NCBI RefSeq assembly: GCF_004054195.1
Contig: NZ_SBIW01000003.1
Location: 620,001 to 684,000, forward strand
Origin: Mucilaginibacter gilvus
Lineage (GTDB): Bacteria > Bacteroidota > Bacteroidia > Sphingobacteriales > Sphingobacteriaceae
Length of the DNA: 64,000 nucleotides
Direction: 5' to 3'
Positions 8,206-17,525 of the stretch are shown in pieces (the stretch's first letter is position 1; the number at the start of each line of letters is the position of its first letter). The notes under the pieces are model-generated. The model ran no database searches, was not told the DNA's origin, and saw only the letters and a list, made by a program, of their open reading frames with translations. The translations under genes and the position numbers were made by a program.

Positions 8206-9450
8206 CTACTTCCTCACCTGCCCATTACCCTTTACCACCCATTTATAACTTGTTAACTCTTCCAGCCCCATTGGGCCGCGGGCGTGCAGCTTTTGGGTGC
8301 TGATGCCAATTTCGGCGCCAAGGCCAAATTGCGCGCCGTCGGTAAACCCGGTAGAAGCGTTTACATAAACCGCGGCCGCATCTACCCGGTTCAGGAAGGT
8401 TTCGATATTGGTTTCGTCCTCAGATATAATGGCTTCACTGTGTTTGGAACTGTTAATGGCGATATGCTCCAACGCTTCCTGGAAGGTATCAACCGTTTTT
8501 ACCGACATCTTCATCGACAGAAATTCTGTACCGAAATGTTCTGGCTGCGCTACATGGAGCAGGTTGGCGGGATAGGTTTCTTTTAAAATGGCGTATGAAC
8601 GTTTATCTGCAAACACCTCAACACCTTTTTCTGCCAAGGGCTTTGCGATTGTGGGCAGATCAGCTAAGCGCGTGGCGTTAATGATCAAACAATCCAGCGC
8701 GTTACAAACGCTTACCCGGCGGGTTTTGGCGTTGTCTACTATGGCCGTAGCTTTTTCCAGGTCGCCGCTTTCATCCAGGTAGGTATGTACAATACCCGCC
8801 CCGGTCTCAATCACCGGTACTTTGCTGCTATTGCGCACATGATTTATCAGCGACTGGCTACCTCTCGGTATCAGCACATCAACGTAGCCTACCGCGTTTA
8901 AAAGGGCCTCTGTGGCCTCGCGTTCTACAGGCAGGAGGGTAGCAGCATTTACATCTATATGATGAGCTGATAGTACGCCGTGAATTATACCTATAATGGC
9001 ACGGTTAGAAAAATCGGCATCGCTGCCGCCTTTTAATAGGCTGATGTTGCCGGTTTTAAAACACAGCGCAAATACATCGAACGTAACATTTGGCCTTGCC
9101 TCGTAAATTACACCTACCACACCAAGAGGTACGCGTATTTTGGAGATCTGCAGGCCGTTGGGCATGGTTTTATCAGATAGTATGGCTCCGAGCGGACTGG
9201 CCAAACCGGCTACACTTTTAATATCGTTGGCAATATCCTGTATCCGCACGGCGGTAAGGGTAAGTCGGTCGTATTTAGGGTCAGCCGGATCCATACGATC
9301 CAAATCCTTTTTATTTTCGCGGAGCAGGTGATCGGTTTGTTCAACAGCCGCTTGGGCTACATCAAGCAGAATGGCGTTTATAGCGGCAGGGGCGAGGCTG
9401 AGGCTTCGGCCAGCTTTTACCGCGTTTTCAAAATAATATGTGTAATCCAT
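8206..9450 (-). CDS. proA: Gamma-glutamyl phosphate reductase
   Basis: A 414-residue cytoplasmic NADPH-dependent enzyme that reduces gamma-glutamyl phosphate to glutamate semialdehyde, the second step of proline synthesis. Aldehyde-dehydrogenase-fold landmarks include [16 protein letters not shown], the nucleotide-binding stretch LKGGSDA and the catalytic cysteine region [12 protein letters not shown]. The C-terminus ends with [20 protein letters not shown], typical of ProA. I start at the ATG at 9450 ([10 protein letters not shown]), one base after the proB stop; the frame is open further upstream only because it runs antisense-free through proB. The tight junction indicates a proBA operon. 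Confidence 0.96.
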   Translation of the reverse strand: MDYTYYFENAVKAGRSLSLAPAAINAILLDVAQAAVEQTDHLLRENKKDLDRMDPADPKYDRLTLTAVRIQDIANDIKSVAGLASPLGAILSDKTMPNGLQISKIRVPLGVVGVIYEARPNVTFDVFALCFKTGNISLLKGGSDADFSNRAIIGIIHGVLSAHHIDVNAATLLPVEREATEALLNAVGYVDVLIPRGSQSLINHVRNSSKVPVIETGAGIVHTYLDESGDLEKATAIVDNAKTRRVSVCNALDCLIINATRLADLPTIAKPLAEKGVEVFADKRSYAILKETYPANLLHVAQPEHFGTEFLSMKMSVKTVDTFQEALEHIAINSSKHSEAIISEDETNIETFLNRVDAAAVYVNASTGFTDGAQFGLGAEIGISTQKLHARGPMGLEELTSYKWVVKGNGQVRK

Positions 9451-9451
9451 G

Positions 9452-10531
9452 TTATCCCTGTAAATAAAGATAGTCATAATGCACCAGCGCGCGCTGGTTT
9501 TTTTTGCCGGTAAACTCGCGGGCCTTGTCGGCACCGTATTCGGCGAGGCCGAGGCCTATCACTTTGTTATTCTCGTCTACGATTTTAATGATCTCGCCTT
9601 TTTTAAAGTCCGACAGCACCTTAATAATGCCCACCGGTAGCAGGCTGGATGCTTTGCTGGAAATTAGTACGGTTTTGGCGCCCTCGTTCACTTGCACCAC
9701 CCCCGTAGCGGCGGTTTCAGAGTGTGCTATCCATTTCTTTTTGCCCGATGCTTTTTTGGTTGGCACAAAACGAGTGTGTATCACGTTGTTATCCAGCACA
9801 TCAAGCAAAATATTATCAGTGGTGCCGTTGGCAATGTGGACCGCTATACCCAGCTGGGCCGTTTTTTGCGCGATGGTTGATTTGGTGATCATGCCGCCGC
9901 GGCCAAACTGCGAACGGCTGGTACTTACAAAGGACGAAAAATCGATACCGTCGCCTTTCACCTCCTCAATAACCGCCGAGCCGGGTAGTTTTGGGTCCCC
10001 ATCATATATGCCGTTTACGTTAGTCAGCACTATTAAGGCCTGCGCGTTCAGCATGGAGGCGATAAGCCCGGCCAGTTCGTCGTTATCGGTAAACATCAGT
10101 TCGGTTACCGATACCACGTCGTTCTCGTTTATAACGGGTATTACCTGGTGCTGCAGCAAAATCTCCAGGCAGTTGCGCATGTTTAAGTAGTGCAGCCTGT
10201 CGCGGAAATCTTCTTTGGTAACCAAAACCTGTGAGCAGAGGATCTTAAATTTTTCGAACAAATTAGAGTACGTATTGATGAGCTTCACCTGCCCGATGGA
10301 GGCCAGTAACTGGCGTGTGGCAACGGCGTCGTATTTATCGGTAACGTTGATGAGGCTACGCCCGGAAGCGACTGCGCCCGAAGAAACCAAAATTACTTCG
10401 GTACCATGTTTTTTGATGGCGGCTATCTGGTCAACCAGATGGGCTATCCGTTCGGTATCCGGCAAGCCGTTTGGGCCGGTAATTACGTTGGAACCTATCT
10501 TGATAATAACACGCCGGTAATTGAATGACAT
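9452..10531 (-). CDS. proB: Glutamate 5-kinase with C-terminal PUA domain
   Basis: A 359-residue enzyme that phosphorylates glutamate with ATP, the first and feedback-regulated step of proline synthesis. The amino-acid-kinase domain (about residues 1-255) starts [18 protein letters not shown] and has [12 protein letters not shown] and the ATP-site segment FGRGGMITK. The last ~90 residues form a PUA domain ([15 protein letters not shown] ... [11 protein letters not shown]). The next gene, proA, begins one base after the stop, so the two are translated from one message. Confidence 0.96.
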   Translation of the reverse strand: MSFNYRRVIIKIGSNVITGPNGLPDTERIAHLVDQIAAIKKHGTEVILVSSGAVASGRSLINVTDKYDAVATRQLLASIGQVKLINTYSNLFEKFKILCSQVLVTKEDFRDRLHYLNMRNCLEILLQHQVIPVINENDVVSVTELMFTDNDELAGLIASMLNAQALIVLTNVNGIYDGDPKLPGSAVIEEVKGDGIDFSSFVSTSRSQFGRGGMITKSTIAQKTAQLGIAVHIANGTTDNILLDVLDNNVIHTRFVPTKKASGKKKWIAHSETAATGVVQVNEGAKTVLISSKASSLLPVGIIKVLSDFKKGEIIKIVDENNKVIGLGLAEYGADKAREFTGKKNQRALVHYDYLYLQG

Positions 10532-10615
10532 TAATGTAGATTAAATTAGTCGTCAATAATAGGGAATTATGAGGGAAATACGATATTTATGTTCAGGTTT
10601 TAAGAGGGAAAGGTA

Positions 10616-11467
10616 TCATGCGGACGGGTTAACTTCGTCATCTATCTTTAAAGCCTTCCATATTTGCCTAGATACGGAGGCTTTTTCGGCAACAAGTTTT
10701 GCTTTGGCATCCGCGGCGTCGGCAATCAGCAAATTATCTTTGTAGTAATAGTACTCATAATAATAACCCCAAAAACGCATAAACTGTTCGTCGTCCGTTT
10801 GTAGAAGCCTGGCATGTTTAATATCGATATTCTTTGCGGAGCTGTCTGCCGTATATTGTGCCATCATCGCCAGCATTGCTTCTTCTATTGCACCAGCTTT
10901 GCCTTTGCTTATTAAGCGCTGATAACGTGCCCGGTCGGTAAAAAAGATCCCCGTTTTTGTGGGTAGCGTGGTTGCCAATACCAGCGCTAAAGAGCATGCG
11001 CCTGCTGCTATCCAAAAAGCACTTGCCAAATCCGGTTCACAATAAATTCCGATTAAAATTCCCGTTACACCGAAAAAAAGAGAAGCCAACGGGCCGGCAA
11101 TTACTAAACGCGCAAATTTTTTGCGGTTTTCTGCACTTTGCTGTACCGGCATTGTTGCCGCCACGCCGCCCATCATCCCCAGGTCTTTATTTAAATAAAC
11201 CTTAATGCGGCCGTTTTCGCGTTTGATGCCCAACAGGCCAACTATAAATAACTCGAAGCGGAAACCCTGTGCCAACCCGGTTAACAGGTGCCCAAGTTCG
11301 TGTATAGCTATGGCAATAAATAAGGCCACTATGGTTATTCCCCCAACTAACAATCCGTTCGGCTTTTCGCCTTTCGGGAACAGGGCAAAGCCCAACGCGG
11401 AAGCATCGGCAGTAAGTAAAAGTAAAAAGGCAACTACGAGGAAAGGTTTAAGCCGGGTAAGTTTCAT
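10616..11467 (-). CDS. M50-like membrane zinc metalloprotease
   Basis: A 283-residue inner-membrane protein with about five hydrophobic segments. The zinc motif HELGH is at residues 56-60 inside the second membrane segment (FIAIAIHELGHLLTG), as in M50 site-2-type proteases. A third metal ligand might lie in a later segment but no clear NPDG motif is seen. The C-terminal ~90 residues are soluble, helical and rich in alanine and tyrosine (WGYYYEYYYYKD). The gene stands alone between proBA and the TonB receptor promoter. Substrate is unknown, and the missing second motif leaves activity uncertain. Confidence 0.75.
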   Translation of the reverse strand: MKLTRLKPFLVVAFLLLLTADASALGFALFPKGEKPNGLLVGGITIVALFIAIAIHELGHLLTGLAQGFRFELFIVGLLGIKRENGRIKVYLNKDLGMMGGVAATMPVQQSAENRKKFARLVIAGPLASLFFGVTGILIGIYCEPDLASAFWIAAGACSLALVLATTLPTKTGIFFTDRARYQRLISKGKAGAIEEAMLAMMAQYTADSSAKNIDIKHARLLQTDDEQFMRFWGYYYEYYYYKDNLLIADAADAKAKLVAEKASVSRQIWKALKIDDEVNPSA

Positions 11468-11602
11468 CTGCCTATTGGATTTTAAATACCATATTTAGTT
11501 ACGGCAAGAGTAATATTTTGTGAGAGGGACACCAACCGTAAAGGGCAGTGGCTTACCGAAATAAAGAATTTTAGGCGTAAATATTATTTTTTAGCATAAA
11601 TA

Positions 11603-11653
11603 TTTGGATGCTAAAAAAGATTTAATAATTTTGTCTATATATTCTATAGACAA
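11603..11653 (+). promoter_or_regulatory. Promoter with overlapping perfect inverted repeat, upstream of Cys-rich leader and TonB receptor
   Basis: A -33 element TTTG (11603-11606) and a -7 element TAATTTTG (11626-11633) are separated by 19 bp and match the Bacteroidota consensus. A perfect inverted repeat, TTGTCTATA-5-TATAGACAA (11631-11653), overlaps the end of the -7 box, the expected start site and the first base of the leader ORF. It could be an operator for a dimeric repressor or a 5' hairpin in the RNA. Confidence 0.6.
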
Positions 11654-11727
11654 TGTATTATTTAGTTACATCATCATCGGTCCATACCTTACGAATGCAG
11701 TGCCCAACTGTATGCTGTTGTTGTTAA
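11653..11727 (+). CDS. Cysteine-rich leader peptide (24 aa, ends in four Cys codons)
   Basis: An ATG just after the promoter opens a 24-codon frame that begins MYYLVTSSSVHTL and ends RMQCPTVCCCC before TAA. Five of the last eight codons are cysteine, four of them consecutive (TGC TGT TGT TGT). It ends 55 bp before the ATG of the TonB-dependent receptor. The stop codon and next bases (11725-11735) can pair with 11770-11781, immediately upstream of the receptor ATG, in an 11-bp stem with one bulge. Leader peptides made of codons for the regulated end product are a classical design for attenuation; cysteine is the inferred signal here. A metal-binding peptide is an alternative reading. Confidence 0.65.
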   Translation: MYYLVTSSSVHTLRMQCPTVCCCC

Positions 11728-11782
11728 TTAGTTGACACGCAACCTATCACAATCCATTTTTGATTTCTTTCAACCTAATTAC

Positions 11783-14734
11783 ATGAAAATTTATACAAAT
11801 TTTATAAAACTTACTGTGCTGTTTTTACTGCTCGTCCCGACGGTGGGGCTGGCCCAGTTAAACGGTAGTTACATTTTAAGCGGTAAAGTAAACGACGATC
11901 ACGGCTTGCCGCTGGTAGGTACAACAGTTACCATTAAAGGCACTACAAACGCCGCCATAACAGACACAACCGGTAAATTCAGTTTAACCACCAGCAGCAA
12001 ATTGCCGTTTACTTTGGTGTTTACAGCCGTTGGGTATCAGCCTCAGGAATTTTACATTAAGAATGCCAACAGCGCGGTGAATATACAGCTTACCTCGCAG
12101 TCGCTATTAATAAACGAGGTAGTGGTTACCGCATCCCGAAGGGAAGAAAAACTGCTGCGTTCGCCGGTGGCCATTGAAAAGCTGAGCATTAACGCGCTTA
12201 AACAATCGCCGGGCCCAAGCTTTTACGATGCATTGGAGAATGTAAAAGGCGTGCAGATGACCACCACCAGTATTACGCTAAAAGTGCCAAACACCCGTGG
12301 ATTTAACAGCCCCAATAACTTTAGGTTTATGCAACTGGCGGACGGGGTAGATATGCAATCGGCCACGCTGGGCGTACCGCTTGGTAATGCCATTGGCCCA
12401 ACCGAACTGGATATAGCCAGTATAGAGATCACCCCCGGCGCTGCCGCGGCTTTATACGGTACCAACGCCATCAATGGCTTATCAAACTTGTTCACCAAAG
12501 ATGCCTTTAAATACCAGGGTTTAAGTTTTTATCACCGCAGCGGTATTAACCACGTGGGCGATAACCTTGGCTCGAGCGCATTGACCGAAGATGCATTCAG
12601 GTTTGCAAAAGCATTTAATAATAAATTCGCGTTTAAAGTAAACGCGAGCTATTTAAAAGGGACGGACTGGCAATCGAACAGCCGCCTGGATCAAAACCCT
12701 ACCAACCTGAAAACGGCTAACCCCGCTTACCCGGAATTAACCGGAACAAGCAACGCCGCTTATGATGGCTGGAACAAATATGGCGATGATGCGCTTGCAG
12801 GGAGTAACACCGTATCTATAAAAGGTATTGTTGTTGATGGCGTTGCCCGCCCCAACCTAACGGTTGCCCGTACAGGTTATAACGAAGTTGACCTGGTAAA
12901 CCCGAATGTAACCAACCTGAAACTGGATGGTACGCTGGCCTATAAGTTAACCCCTAACACTACCTTATCATATACTTACCGTTACGGCAGGATGGATGGT
13001 GTTTTTCAGCGTGGTAACAAGATTTCTTTGAACGGCGCTACCGTGCAAAACCACAAAGTGGAATTGAAAGGCAAGGATTTCCTGGTGCGTGCTTATGAAT
13101 CGATAGAAAATACAGGCAACTCCTTCAACGTGAAACCACTTGCAGATAATCTGGATTTAAAGCACGCAGCCAATTCTGTATGGGGAACTACGTTTAAAAG
13201 TGCACTTACTACCTATGCAAATGCTAACGGCGGACTAAAATCAACCAACCTTGCTGCCGCTGAAGCATTTGCCCGCGCCGCAGCTGATAAAGGCAGGGTA
13301 GAACCCGGCACGCCGGAATTTGATGCTTTGCGTAAAACCATTATCGGTATCAATAACTGGGATTTTAAATCGAACCTGATCCCTAATGCCCCGGCTACCG
13401 GTGGCGCGGCTTTGGTTCAAAAGAGCCATCTGTTTAACGGTGAGGCCCAGTGGGACCTAACCAGCAAAGTTAAATTTGTAGACCTGCTGGTTGGTGGTGA
13501 TGTGCGTGTGTACCAGATCATCCCGGATGGTAATAACTTTGTGGATTTCAGCCGCAGTATAGCTGATCGTAACACACCTTTAGCTGATGGCAGCTTTGGC
13601 GAAAACGTTATCTACAAAAAATACGGCGCGTTCACACAGGTTACCAAGACCTTTTTCGAAGAGAAGTTGAAATTATTCGGCTCGGTACGCTGGGATTATA
13701 ACCCGTATTTCGACCCAAAATTCACACCTCGTTTGGCAGCTGTTTACTCGCCTAATCAAAATCATAATTTCAGGTTCACCTTCCAGAACGGTTACCGCTT
13801 CCCTTCGTTGTTCGAGTCCTTATCCTACGTAAACAATGGCCGCGTGAAACGTGTAGGCAGTTTGCCTTTCATCAACGAAGGCTTGGGTTACCTGGAGAAC
13901 AGCTATACACAGCAGTCTGTAACGGCGTTTAACAATGCTGTTAAAGCAGCCTCTACCACTGGTTCGGATGCAGCCGCGTTAGCTAACCGCAACCTGCTGC
14001 AGGTCGCCGATCTTCCGAAAGCACGCCCGGAGCAGATCACTTCGTTCGAGTTAGGTTATAAAGGCATCTTTGTTAATAACAAGGTATTCCTTGATGTAGA
14101 TGCTTATGCCAACCGCTACAATGGCTTTTTAGGCCAGGTGCAAGTGTTTGTGCCGAATAGTACCACAGTGGGCTCAGATGCGGCGGTGTTAGCCATGCTT
14201 GATGTCAACCGCGACCCTACAACCGCTACTGCCACCAACGCCGCAAGTAATGGACAAAGCCGCTACCGTGTTTATACCAATGCCAAAAATATCTACAACA
14301 ACTACGGTTCCTCTTTAGGGTTGACATATAATTTCTACAAGCGCTACACCGTATCGGGTAACGCCAGCTTCAACAAGCTGAAGACGCAGGAAACCTCAGA
14401 TATTTTCGTAACCGGTTTTAACACGCCAAAATGGTCGGGTAACTTCTCTTTCGGTAACCGCGAGGTGGTGAAGAATGTAGGTTTCAATATCGTTTACAAA
14501 TGGCAGCAGGCATTCCTGTGGGAGAGCCCGCTGGTAACCGGTAACGTACCGTCTATCCACACGTTTGATGCCCAGGTTACGTTACGCATTCCAGAATACT
14601 ATGCTACGTTCAAGATCGGTGCAACCGATATTTTTAACAAGCGCTATATCCAATACGCAGGTGGCCCAACTATCGGCGGCATTTATTATGCTTCGGTTAC
14701 GCTGGATGGTTTGCTGAGCGGAAGTGGAAAGTAG
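11783..14734 (+). CDS. TonB-dependent outer membrane receptor with carboxypeptidase-like N-terminal domain
   Basis: A 983-residue outer-membrane transporter that would import a ligand using TonB energy. After the signal peptide (FIKLTVLFLLLVPTVGLAQ) comes a carboxypeptidase-D-regulatory-like domain (about residues 28-110: SGKVNDDHGLPLVGTTVTIKG), a TonB-box-like stretch (NEVVVTASRREE), a plug domain and a 22-strand beta-barrel ending in a strand with ASVTLDGLLSGSGK. No SusD partner follows, so it is not a typical glycan utilisation pair. I use the ATG at 11783; the frame is open upstream to a TTG at 11732, but that part lies between the leader ORF and the signal peptide. The Cys-codon leader and the adjacent sulfate assimilation operon suggest a sulfur compound as ligand, which is inference. 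Confidence 0.9.
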   Translation: MKIYTNFIKLTVLFLLLVPTVGLAQLNGSYILSGKVNDDHGLPLVGTTVTIKGTTNAAITDTTGKFSLTTSSKLPFTLVFTAVGYQPQEFYIKNANSAVNIQLTSQSLLINEVVVTASRREEKLLRSPVAIEKLSINALKQSPGPSFYDALENVKGVQMTTTSITLKVPNTRGFNSPNNFRFMQLADGVDMQSATLGVPLGNAIGPTELDIASIEITPGAAAALYGTNAINGLSNLFTKDAFKYQGLSFYHRSGINHVGDNLGSSALTEDAFRFAKAFNNKFAFKVNASYLKGTDWQSNSRLDQNPTNLKTANPAYPELTGTSNAAYDGWNKYGDDALAGSNTVSIKGIVVDGVARPNLTVARTGYNEVDLVNPNVTNLKLDGTLAYKLTPNTTLSYTYRYGRMDGVFQRGNKISLNGATVQNHKVELKGKDFLVRAYESIENTGNSFNVKPLADNLDLKHAANSVWGTTFKSALTTYANANGGLKSTNLAAAEAFARAAADKGRVEPGTPEFDALRKTIIGINNWDFKSNLIPNAPATGGAALVQKSHLFNGEAQWDLTSKVKFVDLLVGGDVRVYQIIPDGNNFVDFSRSIADRNTPLADGSFGENVIYKKYGAFTQVTKTFFEEKLKLFGSVRWDYNPYFDPKFTPRLAAVYSPNQNHNFRFTFQNGYRFPSLFESLSYVNNGRVKRVGSLPFINEGLGYLENSYTQQSVTAFNNAVKAASTTGSDAAALANRNLLQVADLPKARPEQITSFELGYKGIFVNNKVFLDVDAYANRYNGFLGQVQVFVPNSTTVGSDAAVLAMLDVNRDPTTATATNAASNGQSRYRVYTNAKNIYNNYGSSLGLTYNFYKRYTVSGNASFNKLKTQETSDIFVTGFNTPKWSGNFSFGNREVVKNVGFNIVYKWQQAFLWESPLVTGNVPSIHTFDAQVTLRIPEYYATFKIGATDIFNKRYIQYAGGPTIGGIYYASVTLDGLLSGSGK

Positions 14735-14800
14735 CCCATAGACCATGGTAGATAGTCCATGGATCGAAAGATTTTTATTTAGGTTTAATTTAGTTTTAAA

Positions 14801-14832
14801 AAGCGGGCAAGCGAGTTGCCCTCTTTTTTTTT
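14801..14832 (+). terminator. Rho-independent terminator of the TonB receptor unit
   Basis: Perfect arms GGGCAA (14805-14810) and TTGCCC (14816-14821) with loop gcgag, followed by a long T-run, 66 bp past the receptor stop codon. Confidence 0.9.
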
Positions 14833-14845
14833 GTTTGCGATGCGA

Positions 14846-15894
14846 TTAATCCCAGCTATCGCCTTTGCTTTCCACCTTTGGTTGAGGAATTTCCTTCAGT
14901 TTAATTATCGATCCGTTTTGATGGTCTATCTTCATCTCATAAGTACCATCGTCACCGGCCCCGGCCATCACCGTCCCCAAAACACCAAACATGGCACCTG
15001 CAACAATTACACCGGCGGTATTGGCTGGTGTTTTGGCCATGCCCGTAAAGATAAATTCGTCCTTCACCTTTGTAAGCGGGTAAAAACCGTACGATGTGCA
15101 GATATACGGCTCCCTTTGTAAACAACCGCGTAAGTTTTTTTCAACTTAACATCCCTTAGTTTGCCTTTTTCGTCGGGCGATTTTACGTTTCCTTCAAAAA
15201 GATAATCATTTACTACCCTTATTTCTTTATCCGGCACCTGATCTTTAAAAGATCGGTAAGTTAGGTACAACCCATCGGCATAAGCACCGGTATTGTATAC
15301 TTTAATGGCACGCTTTTCTACGCTATCGATATGTGTAACGTCGTTATAAGTATAAACCAAAGCATCAGTTCGGGGCGCAATAATAAGGCTCGATTTGATG
15401 AACGCGGTTAGTTGCTGGCTCCCCGCACGCAATATTTTGTTGGTAACATCTAAAGAAGAACGTAAATGGATAAGGGTGTCTATAGAATTTATCTTTTGAT
15501 ATGCAGCGCCATTCCTCGTATACATTTCGGCTTTTATAGCACAGTAACCGTTTTCGCCAAACGCTCCGGTTATTTCCAAAAAATTGAATTGCCTTACCTG
15601 GAGCAGTAACTCGCCATTGTTTGCAGTAGAATCAACCAGAGAACCCAGTATTAGCTTAACTTCTGCCAGAAACGGATCTTGAGAAATTACTTTTCCGTTC
15701 CTGTTAAAAGCTCCCGTTTGCACAATTCCAAAACTGCTGGTATCTGCACGTGTATCTGCAAGGATTATAGAATTATATAAACTGTGGCTTATTTTAGCCT
15801 CAGATAGCGTAAACTCAAAATTAACGTTCTTTTGCGCATAGGCGTTCGCACAAAAAAGTACAAGGAGGATTGGTGAAATAGTCTTTTTATACAT
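14846..15894 (-). pseudogene. Secreted protein of unknown function, disrupted by a single-base frameshift
   Basis: The minus strand opens at 15894 with a signal peptide (MYKKTISPILLVLFCANAYAQ) and reads to KKTYAVVYKGSR, then enters a stop at 15064-15066. The continuing protein is found in a second frame: YICTSYGFYPLTKVKDEF leads directly into MAKTPANTAGVIVAGAMFG and ends KVESKGDSWD at 14846. Inserting one C in the CCC run at 15112-15114 (plus strand) joins both parts into one 349-residue protein with KGEPYICTS at the joint. The tail has a small glycine/alanine-rich hydrophobic segment. I do not recognise a domain. It may be a true mutation or an assembly error in a homopolymer. Confidence 0.75.
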
Positions 15895-15952
15895 TGTGAT
15901 AGAGTTCAGTCCAGCCAAAGTTAAAATGTTCAGATTAAAATAAACCATTTTA

Positions 15953-15995
15953 AACAACAAACCCCGTACGAGTTGCACCTCGCACAGGGTTTTTC
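15953..15995 (-). terminator. Terminator of the sulfate assimilation operon
   Basis: On the minus strand the arms CCCTGTGCGAG and CTCGTACGGGG form an 11-bp stem (two G-U pairs) with a 6-nt loop, followed by TTTGTTGTTT. It lies about 40 bp past the cysN stop codon. Confidence 0.75.
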
Positions 15996-16030
15996 TGCTC
16001 ACTATAACAGAATATAATTGGTAATTATAT

Positions 16031-17281
16031 CTAATCTACGGCCTGCCTTAGTATCAGTGCGCCTACGGTAACATTGGTGCGGCTATCAATAATGATAGCG
16101 CCCCCGTTGGCTTTGTTGAGCTGGTAAGGGTCAAAGGCTAATGGCTCGGCGGTTTTAATAACAATACGGCCGATATCATTCAGTTTAAAATCCTCGGCGT
16201 GATCTTTCTCGAGGGTGTTGATGTTCACTTTATAAAGTACCTCGCTTATCTTACAGCGGATGGTTTTGGTGTTGTGCTGCACCAAATAGGTGAGGGTAGT
16301 ATCCAGCGGGCGGGTATCCATCCAGCACAGATCAGCCTCTATGAGGTTTGATAACTGCGGCTGCCCGGCGCTGTTTACAATGATATCGCCACGGCTGATA
16401 TCGATATTATCCGTTAGATGTACCGTTACCGACATGCCTGCTATCGCCTCCTCTGGTGTTTTGTCGTAAAATTCAATTTTGGATATGGTCGAGCTAAATC
16501 CGGATGGTAATACAGTAACCTTGTCATTTACCTTGAACGAACCGCTGGAAACACGACCGGCGTAACCGCGGTAATCATGCAGTTCATCGGTTTGCGGTCG
16601 TACCACCCATTGTACCGGTAGGCGGGCGTGGGCAGAGGTATCGTCTATCTCCAGTTCTACATTTTCTAAATGGGTAAGCAAACTGTCGCCGGTATACCAG
16701 CTTATTTTTGCCGATGGGTAAACAATGTTATCGCCCTTTAAAGCGCTCACCGGGATGTAGGTAACATTTTTTAACCCAACTTTTCCGGCTAATACTTTAT
16801 AATCGGCCACAATGCTGTTGAACACATCTTCGCTGTAATCCACCATATCCATCTTGTTTACTGCAACCACTACCTGCTGGATCTGCAGCAGCGATACCAG
16901 GAATGAGTGACGAGTAGTTTGCTCGATAACGCCTTTACGGGCGTCTATCAGAATAATGGCCAGGCCCGCGTTGCTTGCACCGGTAACCATGTTGCGGGTG
17001 TATTGGATGTGCCCCGGTGCATCGGCAATGATAAATTTGCGTTTGTCGGTCTCAAAGTATTTGTATGCAACATCAATAGTAATGCCCTGCTCGCGCTCGG
17101 CTTTAAGGCCGTCGGTAAGGATGGCAAGGTCTATGCTGCCGTCGTCGTTTTTACGGTTGGACGCGTGGAGGGCTTCCAGCTGGTCTACCAATATGGCTTC
17201 GCTATCGTACAACAGGCGGCCTATCAATGTGCTTTTGCCATCGTCTACACTGCCTGCGGTTATAAATTTTAGTATATCCAT
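16031..17281 (-). CDS. cysN: Sulfate adenylyltransferase subunit 1 (GTPase)
   Basis: A 416-residue GTP-binding regulatory subunit of ATP sulfurylase; with CysD it makes adenosine 5'-phosphosulfate (APS) from sulfate and ATP. The EF-Tu-like G domain shows TAGSVDDGKSTLIGRLLYDS at its start (P-loop residues about 9-18), DAPGHIQYTRNMVTGA (G3) and VNKMDM (G4), followed by two beta-barrel domains. Length fits CysN without a fused APS kinase; no CysC is present, consistent with direct APS reduction by the neighbouring CysH. It is the last gene of the operon, 244 bp after cysD, with palindromic repeats in the gap. Confidence 0.96.
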   Translation of the reverse strand: MDILKFITAGSVDDGKSTLIGRLLYDSEAILVDQLEALHASNRKNDDGSIDLAILTDGLKAEREQGITIDVAYKYFETDKRKFIIADAPGHIQYTRNMVTGASNAGLAIILIDARKGVIEQTTRHSFLVSLLQIQQVVVAVNKMDMVDYSEDVFNSIVADYKVLAGKVGLKNVTYIPVSALKGDNIVYPSAKISWYTGDSLLTHLENVELEIDDTSAHARLPVQWVVRPQTDELHDYRGYAGRVSSGSFKVNDKVTVLPSGFSSTISKIEFYDKTPEEAIAGMSVTVHLTDNIDISRGDIIVNSAGQPQLSNLIEADLCWMDTRPLDTTLTYLVQHNTKTIRCKISEVLYKVNINTLEKDHAEDFKLNDIGRIVIKTAEPLAFDPYQLNKANGGAIIIDSRTNVTVGALILRQAVD

Positions 17282-17342
17282 TTTTTCAATTTCGGATGTC
17301 GAATTTTCAATTTCGAATTTAATTTCCCTCTTGAAAGAGGTT

Positions 17343-17384
17343 AGGGGTGTGTTTCTTTGTTCTTAGCTTTGCTAACACACCCCT
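17343..17384. repeat. Inverted repeat AGGGGTGTGTT / AACACACCCCT
   Basis: Perfect 11-bp arms at 17343-17353 and 17374-17384 with a 20-bp spacer lie in the 244-bp cysD-cysN gap. The sequence resembles the G/C-rich flanking repeats seen at 33.5-34.1 kb. Confidence 0.7.
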
Positions 17385-17457
17385 GGGATGTTAGTGCTTT
17401 TTGTTCTGTTGTGCTGCCCCTCTCGAGCGCGGAACTGTGGTTCTGCTCTTGTAAGCT

Positions 17458-17513
17458 GGCGGTGGGGACACCGCCAGTAGGGAGGAGCCCCCTGAGGCGG
17501 TGTCCCCACCGCC
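17458..17513. repeat. GC-rich palindromic repeat (REP-like), copy 1
   Basis: Perfect 18-bp arms GGCGGTGGGGACACCGCC (17458-17475) and its reverse complement (17496-17513) enclose 20 bp. It lies between cysD and cysN and could form a strong RNA hairpin inside the operon. A related element is at 28054-28118. Confidence 0.85.
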
Positions 17514-17525
17514 GACTGCTAACCC

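Noticed and set aside
9504..10190. 228-codon plus-strand ORF
   Set aside because: Antisense to proB, which is unambiguous; serine/proline-rich product typical of shadow frames.
11732..11782. Extended N-terminus of the TonB receptor from TTG at 11732
   Set aside because: The segment is hydrophilic, would place a 17-residue tail before a normal signal peptide, and overlaps the proposed regulatory stem; the ATG at 11783 is more likely.
17282..17525. 91-codon plus-strand ORF in the cysD-cysN gap
   Set aside because: The frame covers palindromic repeats and gives a low-complexity Arg/Leu/Cys-rich product without family features.
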